Source: Daejeonella sp. H1SJ63 (lineage in GTDB: Bacteria > Bacteroidota > Bacteroidia > Sphingobacteriales > Sphingobacteriaceae). Taken from it: a stretch of DNA of 64,000 bases. Below, piece after piece: positions 42,690-51,227 of the stretch (position 1 is its first letter; every line of letters starts with the position of its first letter). The stretch covers positions 620,001-684,000 of the forward strand of contig NZ_JARKMZ010000028.1 of assembly GCF_029360775.1 (NCBI RefSeq). Direction: 5' to 3'. A program made the position numbers and the translations under genes. The notes under the pieces were generated by a model. That model ran no database searches. It worked only from the letters and a program-made list of their open reading frames with translations, and was not told where the DNA came from.

Positions 42690-44177
42690 CTAGAATCTCT
42701 TGCCGACAGTTAAAAAGATATTATTTCTGTTGTTTTTGATTAAAGCTGCAGGAGTAACACCCGGATTTAAAGTATAAGGTTTAATATCTGAATTATAAAC
42801 CATGTTCTGATAGGCCATATCAACATAATAACTATTGAATCTGTAACCTAAACCTCCGCTGTAAACGGTTGTTTTAAACCTTTCTTTGTCAAGATTCTTG
42901 TAAGGACTGCCCTGAATTCCATATCCGGCTCTCAGCATAAATTTTTCAATTTTATACTCAGTCCCAATCCGATAATTAATGGCACTCTTATAATTGTTTA
43001 ATACAGCTCTGTTATTATCAAGGATAACATCACCAGGGTTATTGTCTGCCGAAGAAAAGCTAATGCCTGAATAATCCAGATAATCAATATCTGCAGAGAT
43101 AAATCCCTGTTTGTTGAAAAATATACCCATACCTCCACTGAACTTTAGTGGGGTACGTAATTTATAACTGAAATCATAATATTCTTCCTGATTCAGAAAT
43201 TGGGAATCCACCCGGTTCTTTCCGTATTTCGTATCCAATACTTCTGAATAGGTGTCATCAATGGTATACCAGGTCGGACTTTCAATGGCGGCACCAATGC
43301 GTATTGCCGGAATTGGTCTGTAAATAACACCCAATTTTGCGTTAACTCCCGAACCTTTTGTAATTTGAGACTGACGATATGAAAGGTCATAATCATTATT
43401 TTCAGTCACATTAAAACCTCTTTCTTTATAGTTTGCAGCAGAGGTGTAATTAATATTAGAGATCCCGATAGAAGCCCCGATATAGAATTGATTGCTATAG
43501 TTTGCGCCAAATGCAAAATTGAACTCAGACTGCGATCCTGATCTGATATCATTTTTAGTTTGAACGTTATTTACATCCGTTTCAGGAAAATAATCGCCAT
43601 TAGCACTATCATAAGCTATCAGATAGTTATCATAAGCCATTCTTTCGAGAGTTCCGGCAGGTAAAGTGCTTGGAGCTCCATAGTTCACTGTGGCAAGTTG
43701 AGAGTAATAATCTGCAATAGAATTAGTAGGATTAGTTCCGGTAAACAGAATATTGTCTGTATATGCTTTTGTTCTGTTATAGCCAAGACCAAAATTAAAG
43801 CTGATCCAGCCTTCATCCAATTTGGCTCCTTTAGGCTTTGAAACTTTTGAGTGCCATACCACTGCGGCATGTCCCAGGCTCATTTGGTCTTTCTTCCCTG
43901 ACGTTAGCTGACCAAGATACTCTGCCTCTGAATTATAACTGTTGAATTCTGGTGTAAAACTAAATTCTGAACGGGTAAACAAGCCTAAACCTGCGGGATT
44001 TGCACCAATTGAGCTTAAATCTCCTCCAATGCCCGTCTGAGCTCCAATAGCTTTAAATCTTGCATTTGCACCTGATTGCGATTGTGAAAACCGTAATGCA
44101 TCACCCGAATACTGGGCATGTAACTCTCCTGTAGCAGCCACTATGGCCACCATAGATAATAATACTCTGAATCTCAT
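42690..44177 (-). CDS. OmpP1/FadL-family outer-membrane porin
   Basis: This 495-residue protein has a signal peptide (LLSMVAIVAATGELHAQ) and a long beta-barrel with alternating aromatic strands ending in FLTVGKRF, an outer-membrane terminal Phe. The FadL-type N-terminal region is seen in DALRFSQSQSGANARFKAIG and GGDLSSIGANPAGLGLFTRS. Such proteins take up hydrophobic molecules including fatty acids and aromatic compounds. It lies 14 nt downstream of a Tyr/Asn-rich lipoprotein gene on the same strand. Confidence 0.92.
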   Translation of the reverse strand: MRFRVLLSMVAIVAATGELHAQYSGDALRFSQSQSGANARFKAIGAQTGIGGDLSSIGANPAGLGLFTRSEFSFTPEFNSYNSEAEYLGQLTSGKKDQMSLGHAAVVWHSKVSKPKGAKLDEGWISFNFGLGYNRTKAYTDNILFTGTNPTNSIADYYSQLATVNYGAPSTLPAGTLERMAYDNYLIAYDSANGDYFPETDVNNVQTKNDIRSGSQSEFNFAFGANYSNQFYIGASIGISNINYTSAANYKERGFNVTENNDYDLSYRQSQITKGSGVNAKLGVIYRPIPAIRIGAAIESPTWYTIDDTYSEVLDTKYGKNRVDSQFLNQEEYYDFSYKLRTPLKFSGGMGIFFNKQGFISADIDYLDYSGISFSSADNNPGDVILDNNRAVLNNYKSAINYRIGTEYKIEKFMLRAGYGIQGSPYKNLDKERFKTTVYSGGLGYRFNSYYVDMAYQNMVYNSDIKPYTLNPGVTPAALIKNNRNNIFLTVGKRF

Positions 44178-44191
44178 AAGGATCTGTCTTT

Positions 44192-45142
44192 CTAATTGCC
44201 TCTTGAAGGTCTGCCTCCACCACCGCTGTTACTTCCTCCATTATTAGATGGAGCCGATGAACCACGGGAACCTGAACCGGTATCCTGCCTTGGTGCACTG
44301 TAAATCCGTTCAGGTTGTACAACCCTTTGCGGTGGCGCCTGATTTACTCTTTCCGGTCTTGCAACAGGTTGTGGCCTGGAGGTTGATGTTTTGTTTCCTG
44401 TTGGGTTATTACGAATTTCATCTCCATAACGATCAGCACGCCCTCTGGACTGAATGATATTGCCATTGTTATCTTTTATAATCACTCCACCAGGATTACC
44501 AATTACAGAACCCCTGTCGATTGAAAGATTATCAATAGTTCTGTCGGGTCTTGCTCTGTAATTTGGACTTGTAAATGCGGGGCTACTGTATATTCCTGAA
44601 TAATAACCACGATTATAGTATCCGCTACCCATTCCATAAGGATTCCATGAATTATAGTAGGAATATGGCCCCCAGAATGAGGATCCATAATTATATCCAT
44701 AAGATCTCCACGGGTTATAATAATATCCAGATCCGAATGTAAGGCCCATGCTTATGGCAGGACTGCCATAATAGCTGTATGGATAATAAGAATTATTGAA
44801 AAAAGGATCATAATAGTTATAACCATAAAGGTTGTTGTAATAGCTTGAATAAGGCGAATAGTTTCTGAAACGATAAAAACGGGAAGTATAATCAGTCATA
44901 TACCCCGAATTATTGTATCTGTCGCCATATAATTCATCTTCAGTAACATAATCCTGATCTTTCACATCAGTTTCCCTTGCATAAACAGGGGTGACCTCTT
45001 CTTTTGCCCGGGCAACTGAATAATAAACATCATCGTCATCTCCAGTAATCTGAGCTGTTTTGGTACTCATACATGAAGAAAGACTTATTCCTATAAATAC
45101 TATAGTGTACAGTGCCGAAAAATAAATGATTCTCTTAATCAT
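44192..45142 (-). CDS. Low-complexity Tyr/Asn/Gly-rich lipoprotein
   Basis: This 316-residue protein has a signal peptide and lipobox (FIGISLSSC, Cys near 24). Residues about 85-200 are strongly biased towards Tyr, Asn, Ser and Gly (for example YSSYYNNLYGYNYYDPFF). The C-terminus is rich in Arg, Pro, Gln and then Gly/Ser (GGSNSGGGGRPSRGN). This pattern is seen in surface lipoproteins annotated vitellogenin-like in Bacteroidetes; no function is known. It is 14 nt upstream of the OmpP1 gene, so the two are probably one operon and may act together at the outer membrane. Confidence 0.85.
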   Translation of the reverse strand: MIKRIIYFSALYTIVFIGISLSSCMSTKTAQITGDDDDVYYSVARAKEEVTPVYARETDVKDQDYVTEDELYGDRYNNSGYMTDYTSRFYRFRNYSPYSSYYNNLYGYNYYDPFFNNSYYPYSYYGSPAISMGLTFGSGYYYNPWRSYGYNYGSSFWGPYSYYNSWNPYGMGSGYYNRGYYSGIYSSPAFTSPNYRARPDRTIDNLSIDRGSVIGNPGGVIIKDNNGNIIQSRGRADRYGDEIRNNPTGNKTSTSRPQPVARPERVNQAPPQRVVQPERIYSAPRQDTGSGSRGSSAPSNNGGSNSGGGGRPSRGN

Positions 45143-45237
45143 GGCCGTATTATTTTAATGATAACGCTTAATATACAGACGAGATTATATCAGGAATGGT
45201 TGCATCTCAAAATATTATAATACATCGTCTAGTTTTA

Positions 45238-45245
45238 TAACTTTG
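45238..45245 (+). promoter_or_regulatory. -7 promoter element for proS
   Basis: TAACTTTG is a perfect TAnnTTTG match about 51 nt before the proS start codon. No good -33 TTG is visible at 19-21 nt. Confidence 0.45.
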
Positions 45246-45296
45246 TCAAAAGTTTAAATTATATAAATATACGTAATTTTTTGACACATAAGTACA

Positions 45297-46769
45297 ATGA
45301 GCAAGGGTTTAACCAGTAGAGAAGAGGATTATTCACAGTGGTATAATGAGTTAGTTGCGAAAGCAGATATGGCCGAGCATTCTGCGGTTCGGGGTTGTAT
45401 GGTCATAAAACCCTATGGCTATGCGATTTGGGAAAATATGCAGGCAGCTCTGGATAAAATGTTTAAAGAAACCGGTCATAGTAATGCTTATTTCCCATTA
45501 TTCATCCCTAAGTCATTTTTTTCAAAGGAGGCCTCGCACGTAGAGGGTTTTGCAACGGAATGTGCTGTTGTAACGCATTACCGTCTTAAAAATGACGGAA
45601 GCGGAAATATTATTGTAGATGAAGATGCGAAGCTTGAGGAAGAATTGATCGTAAGGCCAACTTCTGAAACGATTATATGGAATACCTACAGAGGCTGGAT
45701 ACAATCTTACCGTGATCTTCCTATCCTGGTTAATCAATGGGCTAATGTTGTAAGGTGGGAGATGAGAACCCGCTTGTTCCTAAGAACTGCCGAATTCCTT
45801 TGGCAGGAAGGACATACAGCACATGCAACAGCTCAGGAAGCTATTGAGGAAACAGAAAGAATGCTGGAGGTATATGCTGATTTTGCAGAAAACTGGATGG
45901 CTGTACCTGTAGTCAGAGGCAAAAAGACTGCAAATGAACGTTTTGCCGGTGCATTAGATACTTATTGTATTGAGGCATTAATGCAGGATGGCAAGGCTCT
46001 TCAGGCTGGAACTTCACATTTTCTGGGACAAAACTTTGCGAAAGCTTTTGATGTTAAATTTACCAGTAAAGAAGGTAAGCTTGATTATGTTTGGGCAACA
46101 TCCTGGGGGGTATCTACCCGTTTGATAGGAGCCCTGATTATGGCACATTCTGACGACTCCGGTTTAGTGCTTCCGCCAAAACTCGCTCCGATACAGGTTG
46201 TTATTGTTCCTATTTACAGATCGGACGAAGAACTTGAGAAAATCTCTGAAATAGCTAAAACGCTTTCCAGAGAACTCAAAGAGAAAAATATCTCAGTAAA
46301 ATTTGATGATCGTGATACACTTCGTCCGGGATTCAAATTCGCCGAATATGAAATGAAAGGTGTTCCTGTTCGTTTAGCAATAGGTGGACGTGATCTGGAG
46401 AACGGGACCGCCGAAATTGCAAGACGTGATACTAAAGAAAAACAAACAGTTTCCAGAGAAGGTTTAGTTTCCTACATAGAAAATCTTCTTCAGGATATTC
46501 AGCAAAATATATACAATAAGGCTTTAAGTTTCAGAGAGGAAAATACCCGGGAAGCAAATTCTTATGAAGAATTTAAAGAACTTCTGGATACTAAAGCCGG
46601 ATTTATTTCAGCCCATTGGGACGGTACTCCTGAAACTGAAAAGCTTATAAAAGACGAAACTAAAGCAACCATACGTTGTATTCCTTTGAATAATAAATTG
46701 GAAAATGGAATCTGTATGGTAACAGGTAAACCCTCCGCACAGCGGGTATTATTTGCCAGAGCATATTAA
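45297..46769 (+). CDS. proS: Prolyl-tRNA synthetase, archaeal/eukaryotic type (ProS)
   Basis: This 490-residue class II synthetase charges tRNA-Pro. The N-terminus has [20 protein letters not shown]-like sequence (here [13 protein letters not shown]), and motif 2 is visible in [22 protein letters not shown], followed by [10 protein letters not shown]. The lack of the INS editing insertion and the length of about 490 mark the archaeal/eukaryotic-like type used by Bacteroidetes. It starts its own plus-strand unit and is followed 10 nt later by an uncharacterised gene. Confidence 0.96.
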   Translation: MSKGLTSREEDYSQWYNELVAKADMAEHSAVRGCMVIKPYGYAIWENMQAALDKMFKETGHSNAYFPLFIPKSFFSKEASHVEGFATECAVVTHYRLKNDGSGNIIVDEDAKLEEELIVRPTSETIIWNTYRGWIQSYRDLPILVNQWANVVRWEMRTRLFLRTAEFLWQEGHTAHATAQEAIEETERMLEVYADFAENWMAVPVVRGKKTANERFAGALDTYCIEALMQDGKALQAGTSHFLGQNFAKAFDVKFTSKEGKLDYVWATSWGVSTRLIGALIMAHSDDSGLVLPPKLAPIQVVIVPIYRSDEELEKISEIAKTLSRELKEKNISVKFDDRDTLRPGFKFAEYEMKGVPVRLAIGGRDLENGTAEIARRDTKEKQTVSREGLVSYIENLLQDIQQNIYNKALSFREENTREANSYEEFKELLDTKAGFISAHWDGTPETEKLIKDETKATIRCIPLNNKLENGICMVTGKPSAQRVLFARAY

Positions 46770-46779
46770 AAATTAAAAA

Positions 46780-47496
46780 ATGAAGGAAGAAGTTGAATCA
46801 TACGAGCATATTCTGAAGCTTTTGGCGAATAAAGCTTCTGTGAAGCAACAGATTTTTCAGACCACATCATCTGTTTTTTACCAGTTTAAATCGGTTCTGC
46901 AGCAAATAGGTGCGGATATGCATTCTGATTTTGCAGATAAGGACCAGAATGTTGAAATAAGCTATTCTGAAAGAGGTGATTTTGAAGCCCAGCTTAAGTT
47001 TTCAGGAGATGTATTGGTCTTATCCATGCATAGCAATGTTTTTAGTTTTCCGCCTGAACATGAAATTAATAAGTTAAAATATGTGATCGAAGATCCATCA
47101 AGAAAATATTGCGGGATCATTCATATTCATAACTTTCTGGCAGATTCATTGAAATATAACAGAGGGACAGATATAGGCGATCTGATCGGAAGGATATTTA
47201 TTAACAGGGAAGAGCATTTCTTTGTGGATGGACAAAGTCAGCTGGGATTTCTGTTTCCCTCATTCTGGAAAGGTAAATTAAAAAAAGATCAGATCAGGAA
47301 GATTCTGGAACTTGCAATAATCTATTGCATGGATTTCGACCTGTTAACTCCTCCTTTTGAAACTGTGAAACAGATCACCCTGGAAGAGAAACAATTTATG
47401 GGCTCAAATTCAGGATATCCAACAGGAAAACGTATGGGATATAAATTTAAAACTGAGCTTGATGATAAATTCAGACCGATCAGCCAGAAAAAATGA
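46780..47496 (+). CDS. Conserved protein of unknown function downstream of proS
   Basis: This 238-residue soluble protein is not recognised. It starts 10 nt after proS and uses the same strand, so it is likely co-transcribed. The sequence is mixed alpha/beta without signal or membrane segments. Recognisable stretches are LVLSMHSNVFSFPPEHEI, YCGIIHIHNFLADSLKYNRG and INREEHFFVDGQSQLGF. The coding density and codon use match its neighbours, and it looks like a Bacteroidetes-specific conserved family. No active-site motif could be named. Confidence 0.85.
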   Translation: MKEEVESYEHILKLLANKASVKQQIFQTTSSVFYQFKSVLQQIGADMHSDFADKDQNVEISYSERGDFEAQLKFSGDVLVLSMHSNVFSFPPEHEINKLKYVIEDPSRKYCGIIHIHNFLADSLKYNRGTDIGDLIGRIFINREEHFFVDGQSQLGFLFPSFWKGKLKKDQIRKILELAIIYCMDFDLLTPPFETVKQITLEEKQFMGSNSGYPTGKRMGYKFKTELDDKFRPISQKK

Positions 47497-47568
47497 TCAG
47501 GGAGTTAAACACATTCTATCTGTAGTGTTGCTTCGGGTTTTTCAATAACTAATTTAAATTATAAGATC

Positions 47569-48708
47569 ATGAAATTCGGAACTAAAGCAATACATGCAGG
47601 TCAGGAACCCGATCCAGCTACCGGGGCAATAATGACCCCGATTTATCAGACTTCTACTTACTGGCAAAAATCTCCGGGTGATAATAAGGGATTTGAATAC
47701 TCAAGAGGTACTAATCCAACCCGTAAGGCATTGGAGTCATGTTTGGCAGCGCTTGAAAATGCAAAACATGGTCTGGCTTTTTCCAGCGGAATGGGAGCAA
47801 CGGATGCAGTAATGAAATTATTGAGTCCGGGTGATGAGGTGATTACCGGCGATGATCTGTATGGGGGTTCTTACCGCATATTTACCAAAATATTTTCCAA
47901 TTATGGCATTAAGTTTCATTTTATAGACCTGAACGATGCTCAGAATGTCAAAAAATATGTAAATGAGAACACTAAACTGATCTGGATCGAAACGCCTACC
48001 AATCCAACTATGCAGATTGTTGATATTGAGTCTGTTGCTGCTATTGCAAAAGCCAATAACATCCTGCTGGCGGTTGACAATACTTTTGCATCACCTTACC
48101 TTCAAAATCCGATTGATCTGGGGGCTGATATCGTGATGCATTCTGTAACCAAATACCTTGGCGGACATTCTGATGTGGTTATGGGGGCTCTTATGCTCAA
48201 TGATGACGAACTTTACAAACGACTTTGGTTCATTTACAATGCCTGTGGTGCAACGCCTGGCCCGATGGATAGTTTCCTTGTGCTAAGGGGTTTGAAAACT
48301 CTTCATCTCAGAATGAAAGCACATTGTGAAAACGGAAGGCAAATTGCCCAGTTTTTAAAAACGCATCCAAGAGTTGAAAAGATTTACTGGCCCGGATTTA
48401 CTGATCATCCAAATCATGATATTGCAAAAAAGCAAATGCGTGATTTTGGAGGAATGATCTCTATCGCTTTAAAGGGTGCTGATCTTAATGAAACATTCCG
48501 TATCGCTTCCTCATTTAAAGTTTTTTCTCTGGCCGAGTCTTTGGGTGGTGTTGAATCTCTGATCAATCATCCTGTTTCTATGACTCATGGTTCAATCCCT
48601 AAGGCAGAACGTGATAAAGTTGGTGTTACAGATAATCTTCTGCGGCTTAGTGTTGGAGTGGAGGATGTGGAAGATCTTCTGGAAGACCTGAAGCAGGCTC
48701 TGGCTTAA
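47569..48708 (+). CDS. Cystathionine gamma-synthase/lyase family PLP enzyme
   Basis: This 379-residue enzyme is of the Cys/Met-metabolism PLP family. It begins MKFGTKAIHAGQEPDPATGA and shows YSRGTNPTRKALE, SSGMGATDAV and the PLP Lys at residue 195 in SVTKYLGGHSDVVMG. It either makes cystathionine from an activated homoserine and cysteine, or cleaves cystathionine; sequence alone does not decide. No SAM riboswitch or T-box is visible in the 72-nt upstream gap. Confidence 0.93.
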   Translation: MKFGTKAIHAGQEPDPATGAIMTPIYQTSTYWQKSPGDNKGFEYSRGTNPTRKALESCLAALENAKHGLAFSSGMGATDAVMKLLSPGDEVITGDDLYGGSYRIFTKIFSNYGIKFHFIDLNDAQNVKKYVNENTKLIWIETPTNPTMQIVDIESVAAIAKANNILLAVDNTFASPYLQNPIDLGADIVMHSVTKYLGGHSDVVMGALMLNDDELYKRLWFIYNACGATPGPMDSFLVLRGLKTLHLRMKAHCENGRQIAQFLKTHPRVEKIYWPGFTDHPNHDIAKKQMRDFGGMISIALKGADLNETFRIASSFKVFSLAESLGGVESLINHPVSMTHGSIPKAERDKVGVTDNLLRLSVGVEDVEDLLEDLKQALA

Positions 48709-48726
48709 TAATTATTCAGTTTTCTG

Positions 48727-49650
48727 ATGCCGATGTTCGATTATCCTGTTTCAATTACAAACTTTCAGTCGCTGAAAGATTTTCTTGATTCAAGAGTAGA
48801 ACGGTATAACAGACCTGAATTTATAGCGAATGATCCGGTTTGTATACCACATCAGTTCAGTTTGAAGCAGGATATTGAAATCATGGGATTCTGGGCTTCG
48901 ATTCTTGCCTGGGGACAAAGAAAAACGATAATTAATAAATGCCGTGAACTCATTCAATTGATGGATGGGGCTCCGTATGACTTTATAGTAAATCATGAGG
49001 AATCTGATTTGAAGCGTTTTCTGGCGTTTAAGCATCGAACCTTTAATGATACCGATACCCTTTATTTTATTGAATTCTTCAAACAACATTATCAGCATTC
49101 TGATACACTTGAATCTGCATTCATTAAACCTGTTCAAAGTATATTCAGAGGGGATTTTATAACAGATGATCTTTCATTGGACGAAAACATTGAAATGTCT
49201 TCGGCGCCCTGCTATCTTTCAGAAATGAATGCAAATTCAACTGAATCACCTGTTGAAGCTGCATTGAATCATTTCAGAAACTATTTCTTTTCACTACCTG
49301 ATCATCCCTTAAGAACAAAGAAGCATGTGAGTTCTCCGGGACAAAAATCAACCTGTAAACGACTGAATATGTTTCTCAGGTGGATGGTACGCAATGATCA
49401 ACATGGCGTAGACTTTGGGATATGGCATCAACTAAAACCTGCAGATCTAATCTGTCCGACAGATCTGCATGTTGAACGCGTGGCCAGAAAGTTAAATCTA
49501 ATCAGTAGAAAGCAGGTAGACTGGCTTACTGCAATTGAATTAACTGAAAATTTAAAAAAGTTTGATCCGGCCGATCCGGTTAAATATGATTTTGCCTTGT
49601 TTGGCCTGGGAATAGAAGAGCAATTTCAGAATAAATCCTTATCACTTTGA
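48727..49650 (+). CDS. TIGR02757/DUF2400 family protein
   Basis: This 307-residue protein matches the TIGR02757 (DUF2400) family, whose function is unknown. Typical stretches are FWASILAWGQRKTIINKCRE, FKHRTFNDTDTLYF, CKRLNMFLRWMVRNDQHGVD and LICPTDLHVERVARKLNL. The last part resembles helix-hairpin-helix glycosylase folds. It starts at ATG 48727, 19 nt after the PLP enzyme. Its 3' end overlaps the convergent AI-2E gene by 25 nt. Confidence 0.9.
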   Translation: MPMFDYPVSITNFQSLKDFLDSRVERYNRPEFIANDPVCIPHQFSLKQDIEIMGFWASILAWGQRKTIINKCRELIQLMDGAPYDFIVNHEESDLKRFLAFKHRTFNDTDTLYFIEFFKQHYQHSDTLESAFIKPVQSIFRGDFITDDLSLDENIEMSSAPCYLSEMNANSTESPVEAALNHFRNYFFSLPDHPLRTKKHVSSPGQKSTCKRLNMFLRWMVRNDQHGVDFGIWHQLKPADLICPTDLHVERVARKLNLISRKQVDWLTAIELTENLKKFDPADPVKYDFALFGLGIEEQFQNKSLSL

Positions 49651-50780
49651 GAAAAGGCGGATTTAGTATTTTCTGTTTGATCGTGTAATTTCTTTTTCCC
49701 AATCCTGAATTTTGCAAAGCTAAAGGGACTTTTAACCGGGTTGTCGTCGCCAAGTAATATTCCCCAGGGCTTAAACATTTCTGAGCGGTCAAAAATCACC
49801 TTTAATATTGCAATGATAGGTAAGGCAAGAAACATTCCGGTTAATCCTGCCAGACTCCCTGAGACAAATACGCCTATAATAGCTACAAATGCATTAATCT
49901 TAACTTTTGATCCTACGATTCTGGGCATCAGAATATTATTGTCAAGAAACTGAACGAAAGCAATTACTCCAAGAACAATAAATATCGGCAATATTTCCTG
50001 AGAGGAGGTAAGCGTTAATAATGCACCAAGTATATTTCCTATTAATGCACCAACATAGGGTATCAGGTTTAAAAGAGCAAAGATAACACCTATTAACAGT
50101 GCATGAGGAATATCAAATAATAACAGTATTCCCCCCAGAAGTATAATGATATAGGTTATTTGTATCGCCAGTCCGATGAGGTAACCTTTAATAATTCCTT
50201 CAGTCTCTTTCATTACTTCCCTTACGTTTTTGTGTTCACTTTCTTCAAACCAGACAAAAACGAAACGAAGAAGCAAATTTTTATAAGTCAGGAATAAATA
50301 AATATAAATAGGAACCAGGCCAATATAAATGAGAGCAGAAGTAAGTGAGTTAGCAGCTCCACCGGCAAGATCACCTGCATAATTTAATAGTTTATTGCTT
50401 TGATCGCTGATGAATTGTAATTGTTCCTGAGTACTGATATCTGTCTTTTTACTGATCCATTTGCTCAGAGTATTCAGGTGTGATGAAATATTTTTCTGGA
50501 TCTGAGGCGAATCTGCAGCAAGATTATTTATCTGAATGGAAAAAAACCAGATTACTGCCGAAATGAATACTGCTCCAAGCAGGATTGGCAATATTATTGA
50601 AACGATTTCCGGAAATTTTTTCGCCCGGAGAAATCTGTAAACGGGGAGGAGAACTATACTTAAAAAAAATGCCAGAAGTACCGGCATAATAATATTTTGC
50701 CCAATAGCAAGTATTGCGCCCAGTAAACAGATTCCTAATAATTCAATCGATCTCTTAACTGTTAATGGCAATTCTTTCAT
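49626..50780 (-). CDS. AI-2E family transporter (UPF0118)
   Basis: This 384-residue inner-membrane protein has about eight hydrophobic segments and the family layout: an N-terminal pair of helices (IELLGICLLGAILAIGQNII), a soluble segment with WISKKTDISTQEQLQF, and a C-terminal block with GVIFALLNLIPYVGALIGNI and QFLDNNILMPRIVGSKVKI. Members have been linked to export of small molecules including autoinducer-2 and, in some cases, sodium/proton exchange. It is monocistronic and converges on the TIGR02757 gene. Confidence 0.92.
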   Translation of the reverse strand: MKELPLTVKRSIELLGICLLGAILAIGQNIIMPVLLAFFLSIVLLPVYRFLRAKKFPEIVSIILPILLGAVFISAVIWFFSIQINNLAADSPQIQKNISSHLNTLSKWISKKTDISTQEQLQFISDQSNKLLNYAGDLAGGAANSLTSALIYIGLVPIYIYLFLTYKNLLLRFVFVWFEESEHKNVREVMKETEGIIKGYLIGLAIQITYIIILLGGILLLFDIPHALLIGVIFALLNLIPYVGALIGNILGALLTLTSSQEILPIFIVLGVIAFVQFLDNNILMPRIVGSKVKINAFVAIIGVFVSGSLAGLTGMFLALPIIAILKVIFDRSEMFKPWGILLGDDNPVKSPFSFAKFRIGKKKLHDQTENTKSAFSQSDKDLF

Positions 50781-50926
50781 GATATGGTTTTATTCCCGGA
50801 TATAAAAAGGAGTCAAAAAAAGCAATTTATGTTTTTTAAACTTTCTGTATTTGTTTAAAGATAATTAATAAGAGGAAAACATAGACAAGTATTAAGAAAA
50901 GGATTTGAATAATTAGACTGATATAT

Positions 50927-50934
50927 TACATTTG
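50927..50934 (+). promoter_or_regulatory. Promoter of the cobalamin riboswitch-btuB transcript
   Basis: TACATTTG is a perfect TAnnTTTG element with TTG at 50905-50907, 19 nt upstream, as -33 element. Transcription would start near 50940, at the 5' edge of the riboswitch. This is the best-supported promoter in the window. Confidence 0.65.
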
Positions 50935-50941
50935 CAAAGCA

Positions 50942-51105
50942 TTTGGTTTCCGGTTTCATGATCGGAATTAAAAGGGAACCGGGTTAGAATCCCGGACAGT
51001 CCCGCTGCTGTGTTCTCTATAACGTTTATCCGGATTTATGTCACTGTGCTGATCTCCATCAGCATGGGAAGGCAGGATGAACGGGAGTAAGTCAGAAGAC
51101 CTGCC
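50942..51105 (+). ncRNA. Cobalamin riboswitch
   Basis: The leader contains the conserved cobalamin aptamer: AAAAGGGAACCGGGTTAGAA with its pairing CCCGGACAG, then TCCCGCTGCTGT, and at the 3' side the B12 box GGGAAGGC with AAGTCAGAAGACCTGCC. A 9-bp hairpin at 51150-51173 (AAGATTATC/GATAGTCTT, one G-T pair) between aptamer and start codon is a candidate expression platform. Binding of adenosylcobalamin would switch off the downstream receptor gene. This leader fills most of the 447-nt gap before the gene. Confidence 0.93.
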
Positions 51106-51227
51106 ATTGCATAAACAATTCATAGCTTTCGGGGATTGAAGCTTGGAGAAAGATTATCTGTGCAGATAGTCTTATTTCTGATTTTCCTTCATTATCTGTT
51201 TGCTGTGGGACAAAAACTCACAACAAA

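Noticed and set aside
47497-47568. Possible SAM riboswitch upstream of the cystathionine gamma-synthase gene
   Set aside because: The 72-nt gap has no conserved SAM aptamer elements and is too short for the common classes together with an expression platform.
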